DNA of 64,000 bases from Gordonia terrae (GTDB taxonomy: Bacteria > Actinomycetota > Actinomycetes > Mycobacteriales > Mycobacteriaceae), in NCBI RefSeq assembly GCF_001698225.1, contig NZ_CP016594.1, positions 2,480,001 through 2,544,000 on the forward strand, read 5' to 3'. Below, piece after piece: positions 52,250 through 60,556 of the stretch. The notes beneath the pieces are model-generated. The model saw nothing but the letters and a program-made list of their open reading frames with translations, had not been told where the DNA came from and ran no database searches. The position numbers and the translations under genes were made by a program. Every line of letters begins with the position of its first letter. Positions within the stretch are counted from its first letter, which is position 1.

Positions 52250-53182
52250 ATGCCCGATAGAACTTATCAGCCCACCGTCGCCGGTCTGCGCGCCTTCGTC
52301 GCTCTCGCTCATCGCCGTCACTTCGGAACTGCCGCAGCCGATCTCGGTGTCAGTCAGCCGTCACTGTCGCAGGCGCTGTCCGCGCTGGAGTCCGGACTCC
52401 GGGTGACCCTCGTCGAACGCACCACGCGGCGTGTCCAGTTGACCGCCGACGGTGTCGAACTCCTGCCGCGGGCGATCGCGGTGACGGAGGCCGTCGACGA
52501 GTTCACCTCGGCGGCCGCGGGCGCCGGACAACCGCTGCGCGGGGTGCTGCGGCTGGGGGTCATCCCGACGGTGGCACCCTACGTCCTGCCGACGCTGCTG
52601 CGCGGGCTCGGCGAGCGGCTTCCGGATCTCGTGCCCCGGGTGGTGGAGGAACAGACCGCGCGACTGGTCGAGCAGTTGCGCACCGGCACGTTGGACGTGG
52701 CGTTGCTCGCCCTCCCCGTCGAGGTGCCCGGCATCGTCGAAATCCCCATCTACCGTGAGGATTTCGTTCTCGCGCTCCCGTCCGGACATGCCCTCGCCGG
52801 ACGTCGCCGCGTCGACCCCACCGCCCTGGCGGACCTGCCGTTGCTCCTCCTCGACGAGGGACACTGTCTGCGCGACCAGGCCCTGGAGGTGTGCCGGCTC
52901 GCCGGCGTGCGGCCCGATCTCGGACAGACCCGGGCCGCCTCGCTGACCACGGCGGTCCACTGCGTCGTCGGCGGTCTCGGTGTGACGCTCATCCCACAGA
53001 CGGCGGTGGCGTCGGAGACGGCGTCGGGCGACCTGGCCACCGCGACGTTCGCGACCCCCCGTCCGGGCCGTCGGATCGGCCTGGTCTTCCGGGCCTCCGC
53101 ACGCCACGACGAGGCCTACCGCGAACTGGCTTCCGTCATCGGTGATCTCGTCGGCGCGACCGGGGCCGTGACCCCGCTCTAG
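52250..53182 (+). CDS. oxyR: peroxide-sensing LysR regulator OxyR
   Basis: A 310-residue LysR-type regulator. The helix-turn-helix is at about residues 24-45 ([24 protein letters not shown]). The redox pair is Cys206 and Cys215 in [14 protein letters not shown], the peroxide-sensing motif of OxyR. It is divergent from ahpC-ahpD, as in mycobacteria with an intact oxyR. GATA-N5-TATC at 52256-52268, across its first codons, is a possible binding site. Its end overlaps the helicase end by 4 nt. Confidence 0.95.
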   Translation: MPDRTYQPTVAGLRAFVALAHRRHFGTAAADLGVSQPSLSQALSALESGLRVTLVERTTRRVQLTADGVELLPRAIAVTEAVDEFTSAAAGAGQPLRGVLRLGVIPTVAPYVLPTLLRGLGERLPDLVPRVVEEQTARLVEQLRTGTLDVALLALPVEVPGIVEIPIYREDFVLALPSGHALAGRRRVDPTALADLPLLLLDEGHCLRDQALEVCRLAGVRPDLGQTRAASLTTAVHCVVGGLGVTLIPQTAVASETASGDLATATFATPRPGRRIGLVFRASARHDEAYRELASVIGDLVGATGAVTPL

Positions 53183-55341
53183 ACCGGCTCGCCCGTCGAG
53201 GCGAGTGACTCGGCGGCGGCCGCCTGCGCGGCCAGGGCCTCCCACTCGTCGACGAGACTCGAGTCGACCTCGCGGACCATGGTGCCCAGATCCTCGACGA
53301 TCCGCTCGATCTCGGGCGTCACCACGCTCGTCGGAACACCCTGGCGCAGAACTCGATAACAGTCCGACAGGTAGCGCAGCAACACGCCTTCGCTGCGGGC
53401 GAGGCCGTAGGCGGAGATCAGCTCGGTGAAGGTCATGGCCTTCTCCAGCATCTCGCGCAGGACCGCCTTCGGCGCCGGCGGGAACGACGACACCCAGGGA
53501 TGGCCGCGACGGTAGATGTCGAAGGCGGCGAAGATCTCCTCGGCCAGCGGCTGCGGCCAGGTGATCTCCTCCAGTCGGGTCATGCGCTCCTCGTACTCGA
53601 TGCCGTCGGCCTTCATCTCGGCGATCGCGGCGTCGCGGGCCACCTTGCGCTGGGCGAGCAGCAGCGGGCGGGGATTCTCCAGCGTCGATTCGAGGACGGA
53701 GACCACATCGAGTGCGTATGTGGACGATTCGGGGTCGAGGATCTCGAAGGTCGCCAGCGCGAAGGCGGACAGCGGATTGGTCAATGCGAAGTTCGCCGGC
53801 ATGTCCACGCTCAGCGCGATGTGCCGTCCGGTGTCGTCGGGTTCGTCGAGCTGCACGACGATGCCGGCATCTCGCAACCCGCGGTAGAGCTCGATCGTGT
53901 GCTTGATGGTGCGCAACTGCCGGTCGCGGGGTTCGTGGTTGTCCTCGAGGAGGTGGCGCACCGCGGCGAAGCAGTCGCCCGGTCGGCCGAGCACCTCGAG
54001 CAGCATGGCCGTCGTCATCTGGAAGTGGCTGCGCAGCGGCTCGTCGGGGGCGTCGACGAGCTGGGTGAACGTCTTCTCACCCCACGACACGAAGCCCTCG
54101 GGGGGCTTCTTGCGCACCAGCTTTCGCAGTTTCTTGGGATCGTCGCCGGCCTTGGCCACCGCGCGGGCGTTCTCCACGTCGTGATCGGGGGCCTGGGCGA
54201 CGACGTAGCCGATCGTGTCGAACCCGGCACGCCCGGCGCGGCCGGCGATCTGATGGAACTCGCGCGCCCGCAGGCGCCGGACCCGGCGCCCGTCGTACTT
54301 GCTCAACGCCGCGAACAGCACCGTACGGATGGGCACGTTGATCCCGACGCCGAGCGTGTCGGTCCCGGCGATGACCTTCAGCAGACCCTGCTGGGCGAGG
54401 CGCTCCACCAGGCGCCGGTACCGCGGGAGCATCCCGGCGTGATGCACACCGATCCCGGCGCGCAGGAGTTTGGACAGGGTGTTGCCGAAGCCGGTGGAGA
54501 ACCGGAAGTCCCCGATCGCTTCCGCGATGGCGGCCTTCTCGGCCTTGTCGCAGATGCGGACGCTCAGCAGTGCCTGCGCGCGCTCGACCGCGGCGGCCTG
54601 GGTGAAGTGCACCACGTAGATGGGCGCCCGGCCGCGATCGACCAGTTCCTCGATCGTCTCGTGGACCGGCGTCATCGCGTAGGTGTGTTCGAGGGGGACG
54701 GGCCGCTGTGCACCGGTGACCTCGACGGTCTCGCGTCCGGTGCGGCGGGTCAGATCGTCGACGAAGAACGAGACGTCGCCCAGCGTCGCCGACATCAGCA
54801 GGAACTGCGTCGACGGCAGTTCGATGAGCGGCACCTGCCATGCCCAGCCGCGGTCCGGTTCGCCGTAGTAGTGGAATTCGTCGGCGACCAGGGTGCCGAT
54901 GTCGCTCTCACCGCCCGCGGCCAGCGCGAGGTTGGCGACGATCTCGGCGGTCGCGCACACGATCGGCGCGTCGGCGTTGACCGCGGCGTCACCGGTCAGC
55001 AGACCGACCTGGTCCGCGCCGAACATCGCGCACAGCTCGAAGAACTTCTCGCTGACGAGCGCCTTGATCGGGGCGGTGTAGAACGCGCGCTCGCCGCGGC
55101 AGCGCGCGAAGTACAGCGCACCCGCCGCGACGAGTGATTTACCCGAGCCCGTCGGCGTCGCCAGGATCACGTGGCTGCCGGCGAGGAGTTCGAGGAGTGA
55201 TTCCTCCTGATGGGGGTAGAGGTCGAGACCACGCCCCGTCCACCAGTCGGTGTACCGCTGCAGGGCGGCGTCCTCGTCGTCGGTCGGGACCAGGACGTGG
55301 GGTCCGGGAATCGATGCGGTCTCGGGGATCAGATCGGTGAT
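53179..55341 (-). CDS. Ski2-like DEAD/DEAH-box helicase, start codon unclear
   Basis: A superfamily 2 helicase of about 720 residues. In order: ATPTGSGKS (motif I), DEFHYY (motif II), SATLGDV (III), [14 protein letters not shown] and [18 protein letters not shown] (V), and [12 protein letters not shown] (VI), then a C-terminal DUF3516-like region. The reading frame is open up to 55368, and conserved N-terminal sequence ([32 protein letters not shown]) precedes motif I. No ATG, GTG or TTG exists in that stretch; the first is GTG 55170, immediately before motif I. I set the start at an ATC codon (55341) that lies 6 nt after GAGGG, but ACG 55344 or CTG 55332 are also possible. Confidence 0.82.
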   Translation of the reverse strand: MTDLIPETASIPGPHVLVPTDDEDAALQRYTDWWTGRGLDLYPHQEESLLELLAGSHVILATPTGSGKSLVAAGALYFARCRGERAFYTAPIKALVSEKFFELCAMFGADQVGLLTGDAAVNADAPIVCATAEIVANLALAAGGESDIGTLVADEFHYYGEPDRGWAWQVPLIELPSTQFLLMSATLGDVSFFVDDLTRRTGRETVEVTGAQRPVPLEHTYAMTPVHETIEELVDRGRAPIYVVHFTQAAAVERAQALLSVRICDKAEKAAIAEAIGDFRFSTGFGNTLSKLLRAGIGVHHAGMLPRYRRLVERLAQQGLLKVIAGTDTLGVGINVPIRTVLFAALSKYDGRRVRRLRAREFHQIAGRAGRAGFDTIGYVVAQAPDHDVENARAVAKAGDDPKKLRKLVRKKPPEGFVSWGEKTFTQLVDAPDEPLRSHFQMTTAMLLEVLGRPGDCFAAVRHLLEDNHEPRDRQLRTIKHTIELYRGLRDAGIVVQLDEPDDTGRHIALSVDMPANFALTNPLSAFALATFEILDPESSTYALDVVSVLESTLENPRPLLLAQRKVARDAAIAEMKADGIEYEERMTRLEEITWPQPLAEEIFAAFDIYRRGHPWVSSFPPAPKAVLREMLEKAMTFTELISAYGLARSEGVLLRYLSDCYRVLRQGVPTSVVTPEIERIVEDLGTMVREVDSSLVDEWEALAAQAAAAESLASTGEPV

Positions 55342-56300
55342 CGTGGACCCTCGTCCCCGGGGTCCGCCTCACCGTTGCCGGTCTGCTCGGCCAGGAACCG
55401 CTCGAGTTCGGCTCCGAGTTCGTCGCCGCTGGGCAGGGATTCTTCGGCGGCGAGCAGCGAGGCCCGTTCCTGGGCGGCCTGGGTGAACGTGTCGTACTGG
55501 GTCTCCAGCGCGGCCACCACCGACTCGATCTCACTGTTGCCCTCGACCTCGGTGTCGACCTGTGCGCGCACCTTCTCCGCGGCGCTGTCGAGAGCGGCGA
55601 GCGGGAGGTCGAGGCCGGCGAGTTCGGCGACCGCCGCCAGCAACCGTGCCGAGGCCGCCGGATAGTTGGTCTGCGCAAGGTAGTGCGGGACGTGCACGGA
55701 CAGCCCCGAGGCGCGGTAGTCGTGCTCACCCATGCGGAGTTCGAGCAGCATCGACGCGCTGGCGGGCAACTTCATCGCCGATCCCCACCGGGGCAGGTCG
55801 CCCAGGGCGTCGGGATCGCTGCCGTGCGCGGTGATCGACGGCGGGCGGGTGTGCGGCACGGCCATCGGGATCGCGTTCAGGCCGATGACGTCGGTGACGC
55901 CGAGGCCGTCGCTGAGGCGACGGACCGCGTCGACGAACTGTTCCCACCGGAGGTCGGGCTCGGAGCCGGCGAGGAGGAGAAACCCCTTGCCGGAGTTGTC
56001 GCGGATGGCGTGCAGCGCCAGCGACGGCATCTCCACGTCGGTGAACGTCTCGCCGCTGAACGAGATGGTCGGCCGGCGCGAGCGGTAGTCCATCAGTTCG
56101 TCGGACGAGAAGGTCGCGACCAACTCGGATTCGAGGCTGTCGCGCAGATGCGCCGCCGCCAGGGCGACCGCATGCCCGGCATCGGCGAACCCTTCGAGTG
56201 CGTGGATCAGTACCGGGCCCGTGCCGTCGGGCCGGGTCACCTGCGGAGCGGGAAAGGCGAGTTCATACAGCGCGTCGTCGCGCGCGGGCTGCTCGTCCAC
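55329..56300 (-). CDS. PAC2 family protein
   Basis: A 323-residue protein of the PAC2 family, named after a proteasome-assembly chaperone and common in actinobacteria (Rv2714). The core runs from VLIHALEGFADAGHAVALAA near residue 30 to VPHYLAQTNYPAASARLLAAVAEL near 225; the end is a helical, acidic tail. Its role in bacteria is not established. GTG 56300 is the start, with GGAGGG 5 nt upstream. Its end overlaps the beginning of the helicase gene. Confidence 0.88.
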   Translation of the reverse strand: MDEQPARDDALYELAFPAPQVTRPDGTGPVLIHALEGFADAGHAVALAAAHLRDSLESELVATFSSDELMDYRSRRPTISFSGETFTDVEMPSLALHAIRDNSGKGFLLLAGSEPDLRWEQFVDAVRRLSDGLGVTDVIGLNAIPMAVPHTRPPSITAHGSDPDALGDLPRWGSAMKLPASASMLLELRMGEHDYRASGLSVHVPHYLAQTNYPAASARLLAAVAELAGLDLPLAALDSAAEKVRAQVDTEVEGNSEIESVVAALETQYDTFTQAAQERASLLAAEESLPSGDELGAELERFLAEQTGNGEADPGDEGPRSPI

Positions 56301-56477
56301 GTCGTCCCTCCTTCTGCTGGCAGCTGTCCATCGAGACAGCTGAACGTCCATTGTCCCGCACCGGGGTGCCGAGAGTCATCTGGGGCAACCACCTCGGCAC
56401 GCGGGTGATTCCCGCCCTGGTGCGCGCGGTGTGTCGGAGGGCGTGCGGGGCGTGCGGCGGTGGCACAGTAGACCGTT

Positions 56478-57182
56478 GTGACCGAGCCGCGTGTGCCCCG
56501 ACCGTGCCTGCCTTCCCCGGGCCGGACCCGTGTGCCGGCCGCCTGCCTGGTGGCCGCCGCGGTCCTGCTCTCCGCGTGCTCGGTGGCCGGGGAACCGGCG
56601 CCGTCCGGCCCGGACCTCTCCGCGCGATCGGTGTCGGCCGCGGACTTCCCGAATGGCGCGGCGAGCGAGATCCCGGCGTCGGCGGTCGCGAACGCGCTGG
56701 CCGACGTGACCGGCGCACCGATGGCCGGACAGACCGGCACCGAGGTGTCGCCGCCGGACTGCGCGCCGGCCACCGTCGCCGCCGACGGCGCGGTCGCCTA
56801 CCTGGGGCCCGGCCCGGGGGAGCGGTCCACCCTGACCACGGTCGTGGCCGGCGTCGACACGACTCTCGACGACGTGGTCGACCTGGCGCAGCGGTGCGGG
56901 CAGACCACGACGACGACGTTCGGTGCGTCGTCGACGGTCACCACCGAGGTCCTACCTCCGCCGCCGGCGCCCGACGGGGTCGACACGGCCACCATCCGTC
57001 GCACGATCGTGACCGGCGGCGGCGTCCCCACGACGACGAGTGCCCTCACCCTGCTCGGCGAGCGAGACGGGGTCCGGGTCTACACCGAATACCGTTGGCC
57101 CGCAGCCGGTCCGGTGGCGCCGGAGGCGGCCGCCGTGCTCGACGCACTGTTCGTCAAGGCGAACGCGGCCGCATTCGGCTGA
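56478..57182 (+). CDS. putative lipoprotein
   Basis: A 234-residue exported protein starting at GTG. The signal peptide ends in the lipobox LSAC with Cys34. The mature part is rich in threonine, valine, proline and alanine with a few cysteines (Cys in SPPDCAP and AQRCGQ that may pair), resembling the small sensor-like lipoproteins of mycobacteria. I do not recognise a specific family. It lies divergent from the PAC2 gene. Confidence 0.78.
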   Translation: MTEPRVPRPCLPSPGRTRVPAACLVAAAVLLSACSVAGEPAPSGPDLSARSVSAADFPNGAASEIPASAVANALADVTGAPMAGQTGTEVSPPDCAPATVAADGAVAYLGPGPGERSTLTTVVAGVDTTLDDVVDLAQRCGQTTTTTFGASSTVTTEVLPPPPAPDGVDTATIRRTIVTGGGVPTTTSALTLLGERDGVRVYTEYRWPAAGPVAPEAAAVLDALFVKANAAAFG

Positions 57183-57196
57183 TTCCCCACCGCCCC

Positions 57197-57225
57197 TGTG
57201 GATGACTCGACCCGGGTTGTCCACA
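57197..57225. promoter_or_regulatory. pair of inverted DnaA-box-like sites
   Basis: TTGTCCACA at 57217-57225 is a perfect actinobacterial DnaA box. TGTGGATGA at 57197-57205 is TCATCCACA on the other strand, one or two bases off the consensus. Together they form an inverted repeat CCTGTGGA-N17-TCCACAGG (57195-57227), in the 93-nt gap before the DUF4192 gene. Confidence 0.55.
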
Positions 57226-57275
57226 GGACGAGTTCCCCGGCGTTCGCGCGGCCGCCTACGGGTGACGCTGCGTCC

Positions 57276-58400
57276 ATGCAGATGTTCGAATCACGTCCGT
57301 CGGGGCCACACGACCCGTCTACGCTGCTCACCTCGATCCCCGCACGTCTCGGATTCGTCCCGGAGCGATCGATCATCGTGATCGCCTTCGCCGCCGACCG
57401 GACCGTGAACGCGACCATGCGACACGACCTCGCCCTCGAGGACGACGGCAGCCCCAGCCGGGAGTTGGTCACCGTCCTCGGCGGGCTCGGAGAGATCACC
57501 TCCACCTATGGCGTCGAGGAGATCGTGGTCGTCATCGCCGACGACCGGCATCCCGTCGACGACCACCGCCACCGCCGGATCATGGCGATGAGCGACCGGT
57601 ACTTCGGTGAGGTCGGCGGCGTCGCGGCGGGATTCGCGCTGGCGACCTTCGACGCAGGCGCCGAGTGGACCACCATCTGGTGTCCCGAGGACCGAGCATG
57701 GTCGGTCGAGGTGTCTGCCGACGCGGTCGGGCGCATCGACGACCCGCACACGAGTCCGACGGCGATCGCCGAAGCCGTGCGCTCGGGCCGACGAATCCTC
57801 GGACGGCGCTCGGAGATGAGGTCGATGCTCGAACCGCTGTACGGCGAGTGCGGTCCGGGTCGCCCCCGGCCGGAGTGCCATCGGTGCCGCGGCCACGACC
57901 TGGACCGGACCGATCTCGACCGGTTCGATCCCGACACCGACGACGTCGAGGTCTCGGCGCTGGCGCTCGACCTGGTGATCAGCGCGATGATCGGAGCGGA
58001 CCGGGCGCTGGACTGCGACGAACTGGACCTGCTCGAACGGGCGATCCTCCGCCCCGACGTCCGCGACGCCGCGCTCGCCCTGGCCGTCACCGAACTGCGG
58101 GGAGCTGCGGAACGCCTGTGGCGAGAACTCACCAGACGACTCGCCGGACGCGGACGCGCAACCGCCGCAACACTTCTCGCGCACCTGCACTACATCGGCG
58201 GGGACGGGGCCTATGCCGGTGTCGCGCTCGACGTCGCGCTCGCGTGCACAGAACCCGGGCCGCTGGCCACGCTGCTGGACTCGGCCCTACGGGCAGGCGT
58301 ACGCCCGGCAAGATTGTGGGGCACGATCGACAAGTCCTACGACGCGGCGAAACGTCTCGGCGTCGTCATCCCGGCGGCGACATTGCGCACCGCCGGGTGA
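57276..58400 (+). CDS. DUF4192 protein
   Basis: A 374-residue protein of the DUF4192 family (Rv2712c-like), found only in actinobacteria, with unknown function. The N-terminus has the family's SRPSGPHDPSTLLTSIPARLGFVPERSIIVIAF. A cysteine cluster, ECGPGRPRPECHRC, near residues 189-202 may bind metal. The C-terminal half is helical. The start ATG 57276 gives the usual family length. It converges on ideR with 30 nt between. Confidence 0.85.
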   Translation: MQMFESRPSGPHDPSTLLTSIPARLGFVPERSIIVIAFAADRTVNATMRHDLALEDDGSPSRELVTVLGGLGEITSTYGVEEIVVVIADDRHPVDDHRHRRIMAMSDRYFGEVGGVAAGFALATFDAGAEWTTIWCPEDRAWSVEVSADAVGRIDDPHTSPTAIAEAVRSGRRILGRRSEMRSMLEPLYGECGPGRPRPECHRCRGHDLDRTDLDRFDPDTDDVEVSALALDLVISAMIGADRALDCDELDLLERAILRPDVRDAALALAVTELRGAAERLWRELTRRLAGRGRATAATLLAHLHYIGGDGAYAGVALDVALACTEPGPLATLLDSALRAGVRPARLWGTIDKSYDAAKRLGVVIPAATLRTAG

Positions 58401-58430
58401 CCGGACCTGTTGCGTCAGACCTTCGCTGGG

Positions 58431-59126
58431 TCAGACCTTCTCGACGACCTTCTCGACGAACAGCGAGTGCGCCATGTCGGGCGAGAGCTCGAGACCGTCG
58501 TGACCGGGCGTGTCGATGGTGATCGTGCCCGCGGTGTTCGAGACCGTCACGCGGGCGTTGGGGACCACACCCGCCTCCCGGAGCGCGCCGATGAGCTCGG
58601 TGTCGGACTGCGCGTGCTCCGACAGACGACGGACGATGACCGGCACCGTCTCGCCCGGCGGGAGGTCGGCGAGACGGGTGGCACCGTCGTCGGAACTCGG
58701 CACCTCCACGCCCAGCAGCTCCAGGCCCGGGATGGGGTTGCCGTACGGCGACGTCGTCGGGTACTCCAGGACCGCGAGCAGGCGACGTTCGACGTTCTCG
58801 CTCATCACGTGCTCCCAGCGGCAGGCCTCCTCGTGGACCTGATCCCAGGGCATCCCGATGACATCGACCAGCAGGCGCTCGGCGAGACGATGCTTGCGCA
58901 TCACCGCGACGGCGAGCGAGCGGCCGCGGTCGGTCAGTTCGAGGTGTCGGTCGCCGGCAACGCGGAGCAAACCGTCGCGCTCCATCCGGGCAACGGTCTG
59001 CGACACGGTGGGACCGGATTGGTCCAGACGCTCGGCGATACGTGCCCGCAGCGGCACGATGCCCTCTTCTTCGAGATCGTAGATCGTTCGCAAGTACATC
59101 TCGGTGGTGTCAACCAGGTCGTTCAC
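58431..59126 (-). CDS. ideR: iron-dependent repressor IdeR (DtxR family)
   Basis: A 231-residue iron-activated repressor of siderophore and iron-storage genes. The HTH is at about residues 27-50 (ARIAERLDQSGPTVSQTVARM). All metal ligands known from M. tuberculosis IdeR are in the same positions: Met10, Cys102, Glu105 and His106, and His79, Glu83 and His98. The SH3-like C-terminal domain is present. I chose GTG 59126, giving MNDLVDTTEMYLRTIYDLEE as in other IdeR proteins; TTG 59135 is possible. Confidence 0.96.
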   Translation of the reverse strand: MNDLVDTTEMYLRTIYDLEEEGIVPLRARIAERLDQSGPTVSQTVARMERDGLLRVAGDRHLELTDRGRSLAVAVMRKHRLAERLLVDVIGMPWDQVHEEACRWEHVMSENVERRLLAVLEYPTTSPYGNPIPGLELLGVEVPSSDDGATRLADLPPGETVPVIVRRLSEHAQSDTELIGALREAGVVPNARVTVSNTAGTITIDTPGHDGLELSPDMAHSLFVEKVVEKV

Positions 59127-59276
59127 TGTGCGCAATCCCTTTCGTCCCCGCCAAGATTACCCTCTTCGCGAGCGGTGACCGCGATCTCACCGCGGCCGGG
59201 TGGTCCGCGACGAGGATGGTGCGGTGCCCGCCCGTGTCCGACGCGACATCCGTGGCCGCTGCGCGAGGTGTACCAC

Positions 59277-59282
59277 TAGCCT
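59277..59282 (+). promoter_or_regulatory. -10 box before the acuC mini-ORF
   Basis: TAGCCT, 6 nt before GTG 59289. The predicted transcript starts at the first codon of the mini-ORF, not at acuC. Confidence 0.4.
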
Positions 59283-59288
59283 GAGGTC

Positions 59289-59315
59289 GTGATCAACACT
59301 ACGAGCGCCCGATGA
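59289..59315 (+). CDS. leaderless mini-ORF coupled to acuC
   Basis: GTG ATC AAC ACT ACG AGC GCC CGA TGA: eight codons (MINTTSAR). It starts 6 nt after the TAGCCT box, and its TGA overlaps the ATG of acuC (ATGA). A ribosome loading at the bare 5' end would terminate exactly on the acuC start, which has no strong Shine-Dalgarno of its own. This is inferred from layout alone. Confidence 0.4.
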   Translation: MINTTSAR

Positions 59316-60556
59316 CGACGGCGGTCATCTGGAGCGAGGACTTCCTGTCCTATCGCTGGGCCCACACGCACCCGATGAACCCGGTCCGACTCGCCCTCAC
59401 GATGACCCTCGCGCAGAGCCTCGGGGTCCTCGACGACGTCGAGACGGTCCCGCCGCAGGCCATCGACGACGACGCGCTGACCGTCGTCCACAGCCGCGAC
59501 TACATCGACGCCGTGCGTGCGGTCGGCTCCGGGACCGCGTCGCTGTCGGGCCCGTTGCTCGAGCGGTTGTTCGGTCTCGGTGACGCCGACAACCCGGTCT
59601 TCACCGGGATGCACGAGGCCGCGCGCCTGCTCGTCGGCGGCACGCTGGCCGCGGCCCAGACGGTGGTCTCGGGGGCGGCGACGCGAGCGGTCAACATCGG
59701 TGGTGGCATGCACCACGCGATGCGCTCGCGCGCGGCGGGGTTCTGCATCTACAACGACTGCGCCATCGCGATCAAGTACCTGCTCGACAACGGCTTCGAC
59801 CGGATCGCCTACATCGACGTCGACGCCCACCACGGCGACGGCGTCCAGGTCGAGTTCGCGACCGACCCGCGTGTGATGACGGTCTCGCTGCACCAGCATC
59901 CGGCGACACTGTGGCCGGGCACCGGATGGCCGACCGAGGTCGGCGACGGCGATGCCGCGGGCAGCGCGGTCAACCTGGCCCTCATGCCCAACACCGAGGA
60001 CCGATTGTGGCTGCGCGCCTTCCACGCCGTGGTGCCGTCACTGATCGCCGAGTTCCGGCCGCAGATCATCGTCAGCCAGTGCGGCGCCGACAGTCATCGG
60101 GCCGATCCGCTCACCGACCTCTCGCTGACCGTCGACGGCCAGCGGGCGGCGATGATCGCCATGCGCGACCTCGCCGACAAGTACTGCGAGGGCCGCTGGA
60201 TCGCGGTGGGCGGCGGCGGCTACGGCGTCGTCAACGTGGTGCCGCGCAGCTGGACGCACCTGCTGGGGGTGGCTCTCGGGCGCGAGGTCGACGTATCCTC
60301 GGTCATCGACGAATCCTGGTGTGCCACAGCCGAACAGATCTCTGAGCAGGTGCATTCCGACTACGCCGCCCCGCCGGTTCGGGTCATGGGCGACGGGGGC
60401 ATCGTCGACTACCAGCCGTGGGCGGGTGACGCCGGTCAGGAGCCACCCGAGGGCGTCGCCGCCAACGCCCAGCGCCAGACCGATCGCGCAATTCTCGCCA
60501 CGCGACGCGCGGTGTACCCGCTCCACGGTCTCGACCCGGAGGATCCCCGTGACTGA
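59312..60556 (+). CDS. acuC: AcuC, histone-deacetylase-like protein deacetylase
   Basis: A 414-residue class I histone-deacetylase-family protein. Catalytic features: GGGMHHAMRSRAAGFCIYND (His pair), IDVDAHHGDGVQ (zinc ligands Asp and His) and QCGADSHRADPL with GGGGYG. In Bacillus, AcuC removes acetyl groups from acetyl-CoA synthetase, reversing a GNAT acetyltransferase. Here the next gene encodes an acetyltransferase of the Pat type, overlapping by 8 nt, so the two are likely an opposing modification pair. Confidence 0.92.
   Translation: MTTAVIWSEDFLSYRWAHTHPMNPVRLALTMTLAQSLGVLDDVETVPPQAIDDDALTVVHSRDYIDAVRAVGSGTASLSGPLLERLFGLGDADNPVFTGMHEAARLLVGGTLAAAQTVVSGAATRAVNIGGGMHHAMRSRAAGFCIYNDCAIAIKYLLDNGFDRIAYIDVDAHHGDGVQVEFATDPRVMTVSLHQHPATLWPGTGWPTEVGDGDAAGSAVNLALMPNTEDRLWLRAFHAVVPSLIAEFRPQIIVSQCGADSHRADPLTDLSLTVDGQRAAMIAMRDLADKYCEGRWIAVGGGGYGVVNVVPRSWTHLLGVALGREVDVSSVIDESWCATAEQISEQVHSDYAAPPVRVMGDGGIVDYQPWAGDAGQEPPEGVAANAQRQTDRAILATRRAVYPLHGLDPEDPRD

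Noticed and set aside
59220..59311. IdeR iron box upstream of acuC
   Set aside because: ACTAGCCTGAGG shares only a few bases with TTAGGTTAGGCTAACCTAA and is better explained as a TAGCCT promoter element.
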